From NCBI GenBank assembly GCA_020086605.1, contig JACBWW010000089.1, positions 812,920-876,919 of the forward strand: DNA of 64,000 nucleotides, given 5' to 3'. The notes under the pieces are model-generated. The model saw only the letters and a program-made list of their open reading frames with translations. It was not told the DNA's origin and made no database searches. The translations under genes were made by a program, and so were the position numbers. Position 1 is the stretch's first letter, and each line of letters starts with the position of its first letter. Source of the stretch: Lanius collurio. Taxonomy: Eukaryota; Chordata; Aves; Passeriformes; Laniidae. Below, piece by piece: positions 12,746 through 23,661 of this stretch.

Positions 12746-14187
12746 TGTTTGCAAATGTTGTTTCTCACAGGCAAATAACAGCACCCTAATTCCTTTACAA
12801 ATGGAGTATCCCCTTATCCTGGCTCCACAGTACAGGAGTTGAGAGGGGGGGATCTGCCGGTGGAGCTGGGTCCCCCCTGGGATGACTCCAGGTCTGGCAC
12901 ATGCAGAGGAGGCTGCGAGCACAGGGAGCTTTGGCCCCTCTGTGTTGTCCAACACTACCCGAACCTACTGGAAGTCCAGGACACGCCTGATCATTCCAGT
13001 TAATTGATTTTTTTAACTCGACTCAACGGCTCTTTGTTTGGCTCTGGAAACATTCAGCAGCATCCACTGCAATTCTGGCAGTGTGGAGTCGTTCTGCTCA
13101 CACCTCGCAGGGCTGAATTCAGCTGGGAGGATGCTGGGCATTAGCACACAGTCCTGCAAAATAACGTTCAACATCTTCTAGATGCTGCCTGCATTTTCCT
13201 CTAACAACCTCATCAACAGGCTTAAAGAAATAAGAAAAAATAAAGGCTTTCAGCTTCCCAGACCTTCAGGTGGCAAAGACTTCTGACTCTGATTCTGACT
13301 TCCCCACACAAGCAAAACACACACATTGTGCAATATTGCTCCAGAAACCAGAAAGCAGCTCCAGCTGCTGTTCCTAAGGTTCCTGTGCAAACCACCACCA
13401 CTGGGAATGCAAATAGCAGGGCCATCTCTACAGAAAGCTCTCTGCATTTCTTTCCAAAGCAATTCAAGCAATTACTTCCTTTTTTTTTTTTCTGGCAGAG
13501 ATGCTGCAGATGCACATCAGCTGTGAAGGGCAGCAGCAGCTCCCCTTGGCCACCACCTGTGGTGCTCTGAGGCCTCTCCCAGGAACACAGCTCTTGGTTT
13601 TATTTTTTTTTTTTAAGCAACTGAGAGATCCCCACTGGGATGTTTGAAAGGGCAAATAAACAGCTGCTCAGACAACACATCTGCTGTGTGTAGCTGCCAT
13701 GGCTGTACTCCTGTGACAAATGAGATGCTGAGAAATGGACCAATGATAAAATCATCTGGTGCAGACTCCTTTAGACCAAGGCTCATCCAATACCTGTCTG
13801 AGGACCTTTGGGCATACCTGAGCCAGGGAAGAATTTCCTACTTTTGCAGTTTTATGGAGAATTGAAAAAGAAATTAGCAAGATGTAATAAATTAACTAGC
13901 ATTCAGAGCTCCCCAGAAGGCTGAAGTGTGGTTCAGGAGGATGGAGGAGGATGCTCACAGGCTGCACCAGCACAGGGTGATGATCCCATCCACATCCCAC
14001 CTCTAAGGGTTACAGTCCATGAAAACGAGCTAGGATTCCAACAAAAAGTTCATCTGGATGTTTCTAGCTAATCTAATAAAAGAGAAAAGAGGGTTTTAAA
14101 ACACCAGTCCAAGTTCACATCAAGTTCCCTAGATGTGGGATAAAATACCCCTGCAGGGATAAAGCACAGCTCTCCAGGTAGTGCACG

Positions 14188-14612
14188 AATTGAATCGTGG
14201 CATGACTTGGATCTGAAGGGAACTTCAAAGGTCATCTAATGCAAGCCCCTGCCCTGGGCAGGAACCCCTTCCACTAGACCTGGTAGTGCAACCCCTCCAA
14301 CCTAACCCTGAACACCTCCAGGCATGGGGCAGCCACATCTTTTCCAGTGTGAAGAAATTTTTCCAACCTAAACCTCCAGCCTGAGGCCGTTCCCTCTCCT
14401 CCTGTCCCTGTTCCTGGGAGCAGAGCCCGACCCCCCTGAGCCCCCTCCTGTCAGGGAGTTGTGCAGAGCCACAAGGTCCCTCCTGAGCCTCCTTTGCTCC
14501 AGGCTGAGCCCCTTTCCCAGCTCCCTCAGCCCCTCCTGGTGCCCCAGCCCCTTCTCTGGACATGCTCCAGCCCCTGGATGTCTGGTTGAGGTGTGGCACT
14601 CTGGGTTCCTGA
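14188..14612 (-). mobile_element. CR1 LINE fragment, 3' end
   Basis: The reverse complement of the CR1 3' portion: AAGGGAACTTCAAAGGTCAT, then GTGTGAAGAAATTTTTCC, GTCAGGGAGTTGTGCAGAGC and CTCCAGGCTGAGCCCC. It is 5'-truncated near 14,612 and diverged from the other copies. It lies within MYO9A intron 2, in the same orientation as the gene. Confidence 0.87.
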
Positions 14613-16139
14613 TGGAGCATCAGGCTGAGCAGAAGTTTTCACCTCAAGTATTGCATGGAGTCAACCAGAACCAGAATGGAAGTGCAGCACGTGGAACTCT
14701 GCCTCAATTAACTACACAAAATTGTGGATTTTGAGAAGCTCGGTCTTGAAACTAAAGAGACAAAGTGCAAATTCTTATTGGGAAAAATGTGCTTTATAAG
14801 AAAATGGGGGAAATAGAGGAAAAAAATAAAGAAAATCACCTGGTTTTAAAACAATTGGAATCTTGTTATTGGAAAAATTAGTATTGTATTTAAGGAATAT
14901 AATTTATGACAAATAATATATGAATAGCAAATATTTTAAAATATCATTTATCATCAAAAGAAGCATATTGCAATTGTTCCCAGGAGCACCACTACAGCAA
15001 AATTTTCCTATTAAGTCCCAGGGGAGAAAAAAGAAAATCCATAGGTTTTACATCAAATACACTTTAAAAGGACACGCCTGGTCTGAGTACACGTCTCAAA
15101 CTATGTGCAACTAGTGGATGATGTCACCGTGTTTAGAGGGCAGTAACAGCTTGTCTTGACAGCCATCCCCAAAAGTCCAATTTGGACAAGACCCAGGAAT
15201 CTCATGCAACAAAAAAAAAAATCCCAAACAATAGCCCGAAGCTGTTGAAGAAAGGTAAATTAGGAAAACAGAGAAGCTGCAGAAAAAATAAAACAACTTA
15301 ATTTTGCTCCGCTTCCTCTCCTGCTGTGCGAGCATGACAGCAAAGGCATTCCCAGGAACAGGAGGTTCCATGCACTTGTCCTGCCAGAGACACTTTTCAA
15401 GCAGAGAAAGAGATCAACAGGTCCAAGTGAGCTGTTGGTTGTTCCATTCCCTAAGTCAGAATTCACAGCACAAAGAGCTGTGGAGCTGCCTCTGAAAGAC
15501 AAACCTGAGCTGAACACCACCTGATCTTAAATATGCAGAGGGAAAGCAAAGGGACTGCAGGAGGTGTCTGGAGGAGAGAAGAAGAACAAAGGAAAAAAAA
15601 ACAAAACCCAAAAGCTTGGCATCTAAACTTCCAGAGTTTATTCAGTTTATTCCAGCCACAACCCAAAAGGTCAAATCTGCAAATGGTTTGCAGGGTAATG
15701 CAACTCAAAGCTCTGCTCTCAAGACCCCTTTCTTGGGAAATTCTAAGAAGAGAAGGAAAAGCAGAAATATGGCCACCTTATCTTTCAGGCTGCCTGATTT
15801 GTGACTATTTGAGACCAGTGCTGGCAGAGCAGAAGAAATTCTGGATTACCCCCACTTTCTCCAAGAGGCCTGGAAGCAGACAAAGCACAACAGCAGCTGT
15901 CCAGCTGCCGGAGAGAAGGAATGCAAACTTCTGTTCCAACAGCAAAAAAAATATCACAGATATGATTCAGGATTTTTTTTCCCCTCAAAAACAGCTGCAG
16001 GTCTTGCGAAAGGCTGGAGTGCATCCCTGCCCTTCACCTCATCCCAACACAGCTCCCCAGGACACTGGGGCTTTGAGCAACCTCATCTAGAGGAAAGGGA
16101 ACCAAGGAGAGAAACTACAAAGGTGCTTTTTAAAGGAAA

Positions 16140-16345
16140 AAAGGACTGAAAATTAGGAAGGAATTGTTCCCTGGGAGGGTGGTGAGGGCCTGGCACAGGG
16201 TGCCCAGAGAAGCTGTGGCTGCCCCATCCCTGGAATTGCTCCAGGCCAGGTTTGATGGGGCTTGGAGCAACCTGGGATAGAGGAAGGTGTCCTTGTCCAG
16301 GGAGTGGAATGGGATGGTCCCTCCCAACACAAACCATCTGTGAAT
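16140..16345 (+). mobile_element. CR1 LINE fragment, short 3' end
   Basis: Sense CR1 3' terminus: GGGAGGGTGGTGAGGGCCTG, then CACAGGGTGCCCAGAGAAGC, GCAACCTGGGATAGAGGAAG and CCCTCCCAACACAAACCAT. About 200 bp remain. It is antisense to MYO9A. Confidence 0.85.
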
Positions 16346-16667
16346 GGTCCCCAGAAGAAGTGAGTGGCCAGCACCAGGTCAGGATTCCCAGTAAACCCAT
16401 TTGTGCTGCCTCTCTCCATTCAAGAGCCAAGCAAGTAGAGAACCTACTCAGGAGAAAAGTAGAATCTAAGGCAAAAAATATTTCCTCAAACTTCCTTCTG
16501 CCTTCCCTTTCATGTAGATCTCCTCCCCACCTCTGCAAATCTAACCTAGACAGAGATGATCCCTCTGGCACTGCTAAAGAGAACTATAAAATGGCCTTGG
16601 TCCAACATGACACATTAAGCAACGTACCAAAAACTAAACAACATGGAGGTGTTCCAAATAAATAACA

Positions 16668-16707
16668 GGACTGTAGGTGGAATAACAGGACTGGATGTGG
16701 AATGCAA
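16668..16707 (+). repeat. Imperfect tandem duplication, 20 bp
   Basis: AATAACAGGACTGTAGGTGG is followed directly by AATAACAGGACTGGATGTGG; 18 of 20 bases match. Confidence 0.85.
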
Positions 16708-16976
16708 TAGTTTTCATACGGGTTTTCTGAAATTAATGTGGTCACCAACGTGGGTCACCGCAGTAACCACCATTAATTGCAGACTACAGAGCCTGGTCTG
16801 ACCTTTTCTCAACCTCAGCAAGAAACAGGTCCACGATCTCCTGGATAACAACAGGAGAAACAGGGGTGAGTGTAAGCACAGGGAGTCCACTTGCTTCCTG
16901 CACACTGTCCCAAATAAAAAGACCTTTTAATTTCTTTACCTTCAGTTTGCCCCACAGCTTTGCTGCTTCTCAGGAC

Positions 16977-17061
16977 AAAGCCCATCCCAAAGTACTATAA
17001 TCACTGGCTAACTCCAGACTAAATTAGCTCAGCCCATTCCACCTGATGTGAAAACACAAAT
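16977..17061 (+). repeat. Exact 85-bp direct repeat, copy 1
   Basis: The 85 bases from AAAGCCCATCCC to AAACACAAAT recur without a mismatch at 17,265-17,349, an offset of 288 bases. The second copy stops exactly at the gap. It is not a recognised mobile element. Confidence 0.97.
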
Positions 17062-17264
17062 AAAAGCCTTTTGGCTTTGCAAAATGAAGCTGCTCGTGCT
17101 TTGTTCAAGCTCTAGTCCTTCCTCTGAGGCTGACCCAGGTGCTCAGACTCGTTAATGGAACAGAGGCACAGAGAGCAGGTACCTTTGTCTACAGCTGCCA
17201 AAACATCCCTTCCAAAATGGAAAACAGAGCACCACGAATATGGGGGGGGAGGGGAAGGGAGGGG

Positions 17265-17349
17265 AAAGCCCATCCCAAAGTACTATAATCACTGGCTAAC
17301 TCCAGACTAAATTAGCTCAGCCCATTCCACCTGATGTGAAAACACAAAT
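17265..17349 (+). repeat. Exact 85-bp direct repeat, copy 2, abutting the gap
   Basis: Identical to 16,977-17,061, with the last base immediately before the first N. A true tandem duplication and a duplicated contig end from assembly both explain it; perfect identity and the gap edge favour an assembly artefact. Confidence 0.97.
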
Positions 17350-17647
17350 NNNNNNNNNNNNNNNNNNNNNNNNNNNNNNNNNNNNNNNNNNNNNNNNNNN
17401 NNNNNNNNNNNNNNNNNNNNNNNNNNNNNNNNNNNNNNNNNNNNNNNNNNNNNNNNNNNNNNNNNNNNNNNNNNNNNNNNNNNNNNNNNNNNNNNNNNNN
17501 NNNNNNNNNNNNNNNNNNNNNNNNNNNNNNNNNNNNNNNNNNNNNNNNNNNNNNNNNNNNNNNNNNNNNNNNNNNNNNNNNNNNNNNNNNNNNNNNNNNN
17601 NNNNNNNNNNNNNNNNNNNNNNNNNNNNNNNNNNNNNNNNNNNNNNN
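17350..17647. other. Assembly gap (298 N)
   Basis: A run of 298 undetermined bases. The sequence just left of it (17,265-17,349) repeats an earlier stretch exactly. A G-rich tract (about 17,245-17,264) comes before the repeated copy, a common cause of read loss. Confidence 1.
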
Positions 17648-18347
17648 AGATGGGCTTTAACAGAAAAATTTCTAACCAGCAAAGCTGGAAATGCCAAGGA
17701 AAACCATCTCAAAGACTATGGGGCAAACCCAAGACAAATTAATTAATGAAGCTGGTATTCCAGAGTATCTTCAGAGTTTCATACCTGAAAATTGATGGCT
17801 CAGTTCATCTAATCTCTAACACACAGGAAGAGTCCTCATAAAGTAAGCAAAATGTGGCCAAATGAAGCAGTCATGGTTAGAAAACCCAATTTTGACCATG
17901 AAAGTTACCTTTGATTTCTTCCCCAGCTCAAAGAAGCTGAGTGCACAGAAGCTCCATAAATAAAACATTATCAATACACTGTGTGCAATGAATTCTCTTT
18001 TCAATGTACTAGAAAATGGCTACTGATAATTCTCATTTCCATTTTCCCACTGAGAAACCACTGAGATAAACCAGCATTAAGACACACCTGAGTGAAAACA
18101 AAGCATTAACAAATTTGGCAACAAGCCATTTGCTGTACTTTTACTTTTATCCTCTTTTTTTTTGAAAGCAGGTAGGATTCTATAGGTGGAAACACAACCT
18201 CTCTCATTGCTAATGCTGTTGTCACTTTATTATCAGTATTTAGCAGATAACCCCAGAGTAGTGTCATAATAAAACCCCAACTACTTGGGTTTGGGGATTT
18301 TCTTCCACCGTTAAAACATTTCCACACTACTATCGCTTCCATCTTAC

Positions 18348-19190
18348 CTCAAGCACTGGGCCAGCTCCAAGAATAATCTGTTCTACTCCGCTGGCAAATC
18401 CCTTCTGGCTGAGGGCGGTGAGGTGATGAATCAGAAAGTTGGTGCTCTGTGTCTTCCCCGAGCCGCTCTCTCCTGAAATCACAATGCACTGGTTCTTCTT
18501 CCTCTGGAGCATAGCATGGTAAGCCACGTCTGCCACAGCGTAAATGTGGGGCTCCAGCTTCCCCAGCTGATGGTTATCGTACATCTTGACATACTTGGGG
18601 TTATAAATAGGTAGGAACTTGAAGGGATTGATAACAATGAGGATGCTGCCCACATAGGTGTAGATTTTTTCCTGCTTGAAGCGGTTTCTGAGATTTTCCA
18701 GCAGCGTTTTCTCGTTCAGGTCCGGCAGACCGCACAAGTCATCGTAGTCCTTCTGGGGGGGCTGGGGGAGGAAGCCTCGCTCCACCATCCTGCGCCGCTC
18801 CTCCGTCACCCGCAGCCAGGACTGGAGGCTCCCGTAGTGGATGGAGCCATCCAGGTTCTTCTCCCGCAGCAGGAAGCGATAATCCTCGCCGCTGATGCGG
18901 TTCTCCAGCGCCATGCGCGGCCACAGCATCATGCGCTGCACCGGGCAGTCCGTGGGGTTGAGGATCCATTCCTCCCCTCCAAACTCCTTCACTTCGGCCA
19001 ACACGTAACATTTTGTTTTCTCGAGCTGGAGTTTGTTGATGAGCGACTCGATCACCTCGGCGGCCGTGGACGTTTTCCTGGCGGTGATGGGGCAGTAGAT
19101 TGTCCCCTCCGCGATGCTCCCGGGGTAGATGTGCAGCGTGTACTCGCTATCCTCAAAGCGTCGTCTGCCTCCAACATCATTCACACTCAT
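18348..19190 (-). CDS. MYO9A: Myosin-IXa, first coding exon (N-terminal 281 residues)
   Basis: This exon encodes the start of unconventional myosin-IXa, an actin motor whose C-terminal tail (outside the window) carries a RhoGAP domain that inactivates Rho. Residues about 14-112 form the Ras-association-like domain. The motor starts near residue 146, and the P-loop GESGSGKT is at residues 240-247. The protein reads almost like mammalian MYO9A, with [20 protein letters not shown] near residues 78-97. The start is the ATG at 19188-19190, with A at -3. The frame runs 843 bases (281 codons) and ends in phase 0 at a strong donor, GAG|GTAAGA. The next five in-frame codons belong to the intron. Remaining exons lie left of the window. 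The identification is certain from the sequence; the RhoGAP role is family knowledge. Confidence 0.97.
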
Positions 19191-19269
19191 ATTGGATCCT
19201 TTCCCATCAGTCCCTGCACTGCATAGTCAGGACCGGGCTGTATCTTGTCAGGTCATCATGTTAACAAGG
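19191..19269 (-). other. MYO9A: MYO9A exon 2 leader (5' UTR part) with three short upstream ORFs
   Basis: On the minus strand a pyrimidine tract ending in TTTTTTTTCCAG places the acceptor at 19,270-19,272, so the exon starts at 19,269 and leaves 79 leader bases before the MYO9A start. The leader has four upstream ATGs forming three tiny frames. uORF1 (19,248-19,259) has two in-frame ATGs, then ACC and a stop. uORF2 (19,207-19,224) has five codons plus stop. uORF3 (19,187-19,207) has six codons plus stop. The stop of uORF2 shares a base with the ATG of uORF3, and the stop of uORF3 overlaps the main ATG (ATGA). The exon boundary is inferred from splice consensus only. Confidence 0.8.
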
Positions 19270-21786
19270 CTGGAAAAAAAACCCAAATAAAACCAGGTTA
19301 GGTGCTGTCCTCCAAATACCCCAAAGCTGTAGCAAATAATACTACGCACACAACACAGGCTCCCCCTCCTCAGATGTAACTCCCACAGCACCTCAAGATT
19401 TTGCTAATTTTGCCCCCAATCTGAGGTATCAGAAACACACTCATATTTTCAGTGAAACTTCTGTGAGCAACACACCAGAAAACTTCCTGAATCAATCTCA
19501 TGAGTGCATGGTACTCAGCACCCACAAATTTTAGCTGCTAAAACAAAATCACCAGCACCTTTCTCTGCACACCTGGCCTTTGCCCCAGATACATTTTTCC
19601 ATGGTCCTGTGCCAGTAAAGAGTAGATAAACTCCTTTCCTTCCTGTCCAGGAGATTTTGAATCCATGAAGATTTAATCAGCAGCACTTTTGCTACTACCA
19701 AGTCACCCTTTTTCAGAGATGCCCATATCTCAACACTGGATATGAGTTACTGCAACCAGCTCCCTCATACATCACACTTTCTATTCCTCTTGTACTGCTT
19801 AAAACCAAGCAAACACACATCTTTGGCACTGAAACATCAAATGCAGCTGATTTCTCAAACTTCACCACTACAAGAAGATAACACACCACCAGCAGCCCCA
19901 AATTAAAGCAAACACAGAGTTAAAGGGCCTCGGTTCTCCAGCAATTCTAACAAACTCCAAACTGCCCTGGAAGATATTAGGAGTTATTCCAATACAAAGA
20001 TAAAAGGGAACTAGGGAGAAAAGCAGGACCCTCAGAACCAGGACCTGGGCCATCAGCTGGCAGGGACACTTTATACAGATTAAAGTTTACAGGATGCACA
20101 TCCTAAGGTTATGTGTAACGCTGAGCTTTCCATTGAGCACTGCCCCACTGGAGCGAGACCTCACAACTGTGACAGTTCCCTCATGGCATCAACAAAACAC
20201 TCAAGAAGGGTCAAAAAACACAAAGTCAAAACCCACAACAGGTTTAGGGAGCTTCAGATATTTGATGCTGGGAAGAGTATTCAGAGAAAGCATTTCATGG
20301 TCACCCTGTCCTTGCAGCCTCCCCCACATTCCCACATCCAGAACCTTCAGTCCAAGTACAGCCACCCTCATCTTCTGCATCCACTCCAAGGCTGTGATTT
20401 GGAGAATTGTTTCATTTCTGAGGGCCTCAAATGAACAGTGCTATTTTATGCTGTATTGTTTCTCGCTCCAATATTTCATTAAGTATATTATCCCCAGCCA
20501 CGCGCACTTCAAAGCACAGAAATTAATATGTCCCTGTGAAATACATCTGGCAGGGATTCCCGGCGCATTGCTTGGTAGCAGGACATACATTATACACTGG
20601 GAAGTGGTCCAGTTGCTTTCCTATGCCTTTACTACAGGCACAGATGCAACAGGGATTATGTCAGGGAAGTGCTGGGTTGGGCTTGCTTTGTGTAGCTCTG
20701 CAACTCCAGCATCAGCTTTTCATCAAGAAAGGGGGAACAAACCCCTCACCATACTTAAGCTCAATAATTCCTCATCCAGATTTTACTTCAAAGCTCAGGC
20801 CAAGAGGGCTGGCTATTTTTTATTGATGTTATCAGAGCGTTTTCAAGATTGCTGACTCACATGAGAAGTGCAAACAGGACTTTAAGTTGGTTACCTTGAG
20901 CAAACTGACCTTGCCTCCTGCACACTCAATAAATACGCTATAAAGCATCAGGCCACTGCACCCCACCCACCCAAACATCTCTAGAGATGTTCATTCTGCA
21001 CGGAATTGGTGTAACAACAAACATCTGTGCCTTCTGTATCCAAACAACTTGAATCCAGCAGGATCACGAGCCAAGCATGAACCCCATGGAGATGCTAAAA
21101 AGCCTCAGCAGCTCTGGGGATGCAGAAGAGCCAAGTCCCCCCCACAAAACCACTCAAAGACCAGAAGCTTCCGAGATCAGAAAGCAAAGGGGGGTTAATT
21201 CAAGCCTTGTAAATCCCAGGGGTGCCACGGGGTTTACTGGTAACAGCCCCACACATGGCTCAGAGTGCTGCTGGAGGTCAAAGCAACACTAATGAAGTTA
21301 ATTGGTTGTGGTCTCCCCTGCCCTGCTCAGCATCCAACACGCCTCGTGCATGCAGCCGGCTTTTCCAAAGCGCTCTGGAGAAAATCATGCAATGAAATAT
21401 CCATCCCGAGATAATTAGCATATGTCAGGGAGAAAGGCTCTCCTAACGACAACCATTCCAGCAGGCTGTTGTACTAGCTATTACATGACTTGAAAAATCA
21501 ATAATATTTTTGCGTTTAGACATAAAAAATTTAATGGGGAGGCGAAAAGAATGACACAAAGTTTGTATTTTGCCACCCATTAATATTTGCTCTGTGCACT
21601 ATTTTTAATAAAAGGCCTTTTGAGTTGCTGCATGCTTACATTTACAGGTGAACATACAAAAATGATGCTACACTTCAGTCATTTATACATTTTGCCTACT
21701 GAAAGCTCCTGGGAACACTCTGGCCAAAAATTCACAGACTCTGCATGCCTATGAAAGGAAACATTTATGGCCTTTTAAGTCAGTAT

Positions 21787-22210
21787 AAAATCATGGAATG
21801 GTGTGAGTTGGAAGGGGTTTTAGAGCTCATCTCATTCCATCCCCTGCCATGGGCAGGGACAGCTTCCAATGGACCAGGGTGCTCCAAGCCCCAATGTCCA
21901 GCCTGGCCTTGGACACTGCCAGGGATCCAGGGGCAGCCACAGCTGCTCTGGGCACCCTGTGCCAGGGCCTGCCCACCCTCCCAGGGAACAATTCCTGCCC
22001 AAGATCCCATCCAGCCCTGCCCTCTGGCAGTGGGAAGCCATTCCCTGTGTCCTGTCCCTCCATCCCTGTCCCCAGTCCCTCTCCAGCTCTCCTGGAGCCC
22101 CTTCAGGCCCTGCAAGGGGCTCTGAGCTCTCCCTGGAGCCTTCTCCTCTCCAGGTGAGCACCCCCAGCTCTCCCAGCCTGGCTCCAGAGCTGAGGGGCTC
22201 CAGCCCTCTG
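21787..22210 (-). mobile_element. CR1 LINE fragment, 3' end
   Basis: The reverse complement starts AATCATGGAATGGTGTGAG at the element 3' end. It includes CCATGGGCAGGGACAGCTTC and the segment CTCCAGAGCTGAGGGGCTCC near its 5' truncation. About 120 bp at its 5' side (22,089-22,207) match the CR1 at 29.2 kb with a single one-base difference, so both belong to one young subfamily. Confidence 0.9.
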
Positions 22211-23576
22211 ACCATATACTTTCAGCCTAATATTTTCTATATCCTTTTCCATTTTCTATGCTTTAAGGAAGAGTCTTTTCAAATTAACCCTAAATTCTGA
22301 TTTTGCTCATATTTACTACACTAACATAGTTTTATTTCAAACATTAAAAAGCACAACCTCCAAACACAGTTATAAATTAGTTATATTACTGGGGTTCTCC
22401 TACATAAGAAAATAAATTACTGTTTCCAAGGGGAAGGCTCAGAGGTCCTGATAACACTGACAATAATCATGTGATTATTAGTAGGTTGACAGAAAAAGAC
22501 TAAGACTTTGATTGCCAATTAGGCTTTGTACAGACCCTAAACATGTAAATACTGGTTGATTTTTACATTCTGTGTGATCTTTTGCTATTTGACCACAGTT
22601 TACTACCCATTCAGAAAGACCAGCCTCAGTGTGTTCATTTTCAGAGACAGTGTTAGCAACACATGGCAAAAATCCAAAACAAACTGTCCACTGGAAGCAT
22701 CTGAAGCCGGCATAAATAATCTGTGACAGCTAAAGCCTGAAATCACGGGCAGAGTTTGCCAAATACCGAACGATTTGGAAAAAACAGGGATCAGTGTCAG
22801 CGTTGAGGCTGCTAAAGGGGCAATTCTGGAAGCAAAGTTCAGTGGGTTGATTATAACATCCCCTAAGCTGGCAAGGGACTACAGAAACAGGGAAACTTTC
22901 TCCCCATTCCCAGTCCTCAGGGTTCGGTTCTCAGGACAGCCTGGATTTATCCATCCACCAGCACATCCCAACACACACCGTGCAGGGCAGTAATTCCTGG
23001 TATAGATAAACTTTTAAAATCTGATAAAGAAGCTGCCAATCTAAACACACTTCACTGCTTAATCTGAATCTATGGGCACAGGAGGTCTCCGGATGTTTCT
23101 CCTGCAGCAGCCAACAGCCTCGTGCTGCTGGTACCCGAAATAACGCCTTGGTGACATCCAAACTGACACCAGACAGACACATCTGAGACAGCTACACACA
23201 GGAGGAATACCCAGGTGGAAGCTCAACATCTTGGTTATCACTGCACCATTTCACACGTCAGCTCCTTTCAGAATCTGTGTAACGCTTAACCCTCTCCTTT
23301 TATCATCTTCCTTTTCCATGCTCACTGTGTTTTTCTCTTCCAACTGTTCGCTGATGGGAGAGAAACATTATTATTGTCACTTAATCACCTACATGGGCCC
23401 CTCTCAAAGAACCTTGTGTGCAAGTGCAGGAGGTGGTGGCACCCAAAACACAGATTTATGCACCCAGGTATTGGTGTGGGGAAGGCATGAGGTGCAAAAT
23501 TTCTCTAAAATTATTTTCATCCAAAAGAATGAAAGCTCTGTCACAGGAAAAGTGAGATTTGGAAGCATTACAGAGA

Positions 23577-23661
23577 TCTTGGAATGGTTTGTTTTGGAAG
23601 AGACCTGTAAAGGTCATCTAGTCAAACCCTCCTGCAATGAGCAGGGATGTCTTCAAGTTGA
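23577..23661 (-). mobile_element. CR1 LINE fragment, very short 3' end
   Basis: About 85 bp of reverse-complement CR1 terminus: TTGGAAGAGACCTGTAAAGG, then TCATCTAGTCAAACCCTCCTG and GAGCAGGGATGTCTTCAAG. Severely 5'-truncated. It lies in MYO9A intron 1. Confidence 0.75.

Larger units (their letters stand above)
1..18347 (-). other. MYO9A: MYO9A intron 2 (partial)
   Basis: Everything left of the first coding exon is intron on the MYO9A strand. No further MYO9A exon was recognised; the expected continuation of the motor domain must lie beyond position 1. The intron holds CR1 fragments (9.8-10.6, 14.2-14.6 and 16.1-16.3 kb), an AT-rich minisatellite near 6.5-7.1 kb, small tandem duplications, a CpG-rich pocket at 5.38-5.47 kb and an assembly gap. 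Apart from these I see nothing supportable in 1-4,600, 7,150-8,650, 10,620-11,600, 12,750-14,180 and 14,620-16,130. Confidence 0.85.

Noticed and set aside
15533..16090. 185-codon plus-strand frame
   Set aside because: Intronic, antisense to MYO9A, low-complexity Lys/Glu/Gln from A-rich sequence, and no domain recognised.
21832..22215. Several 100-140 codon frames on both strands around 21.8-22.3 kb
   Set aside because: They lie wholly in a CR1 fragment, in the untranslated 3' region of the element.
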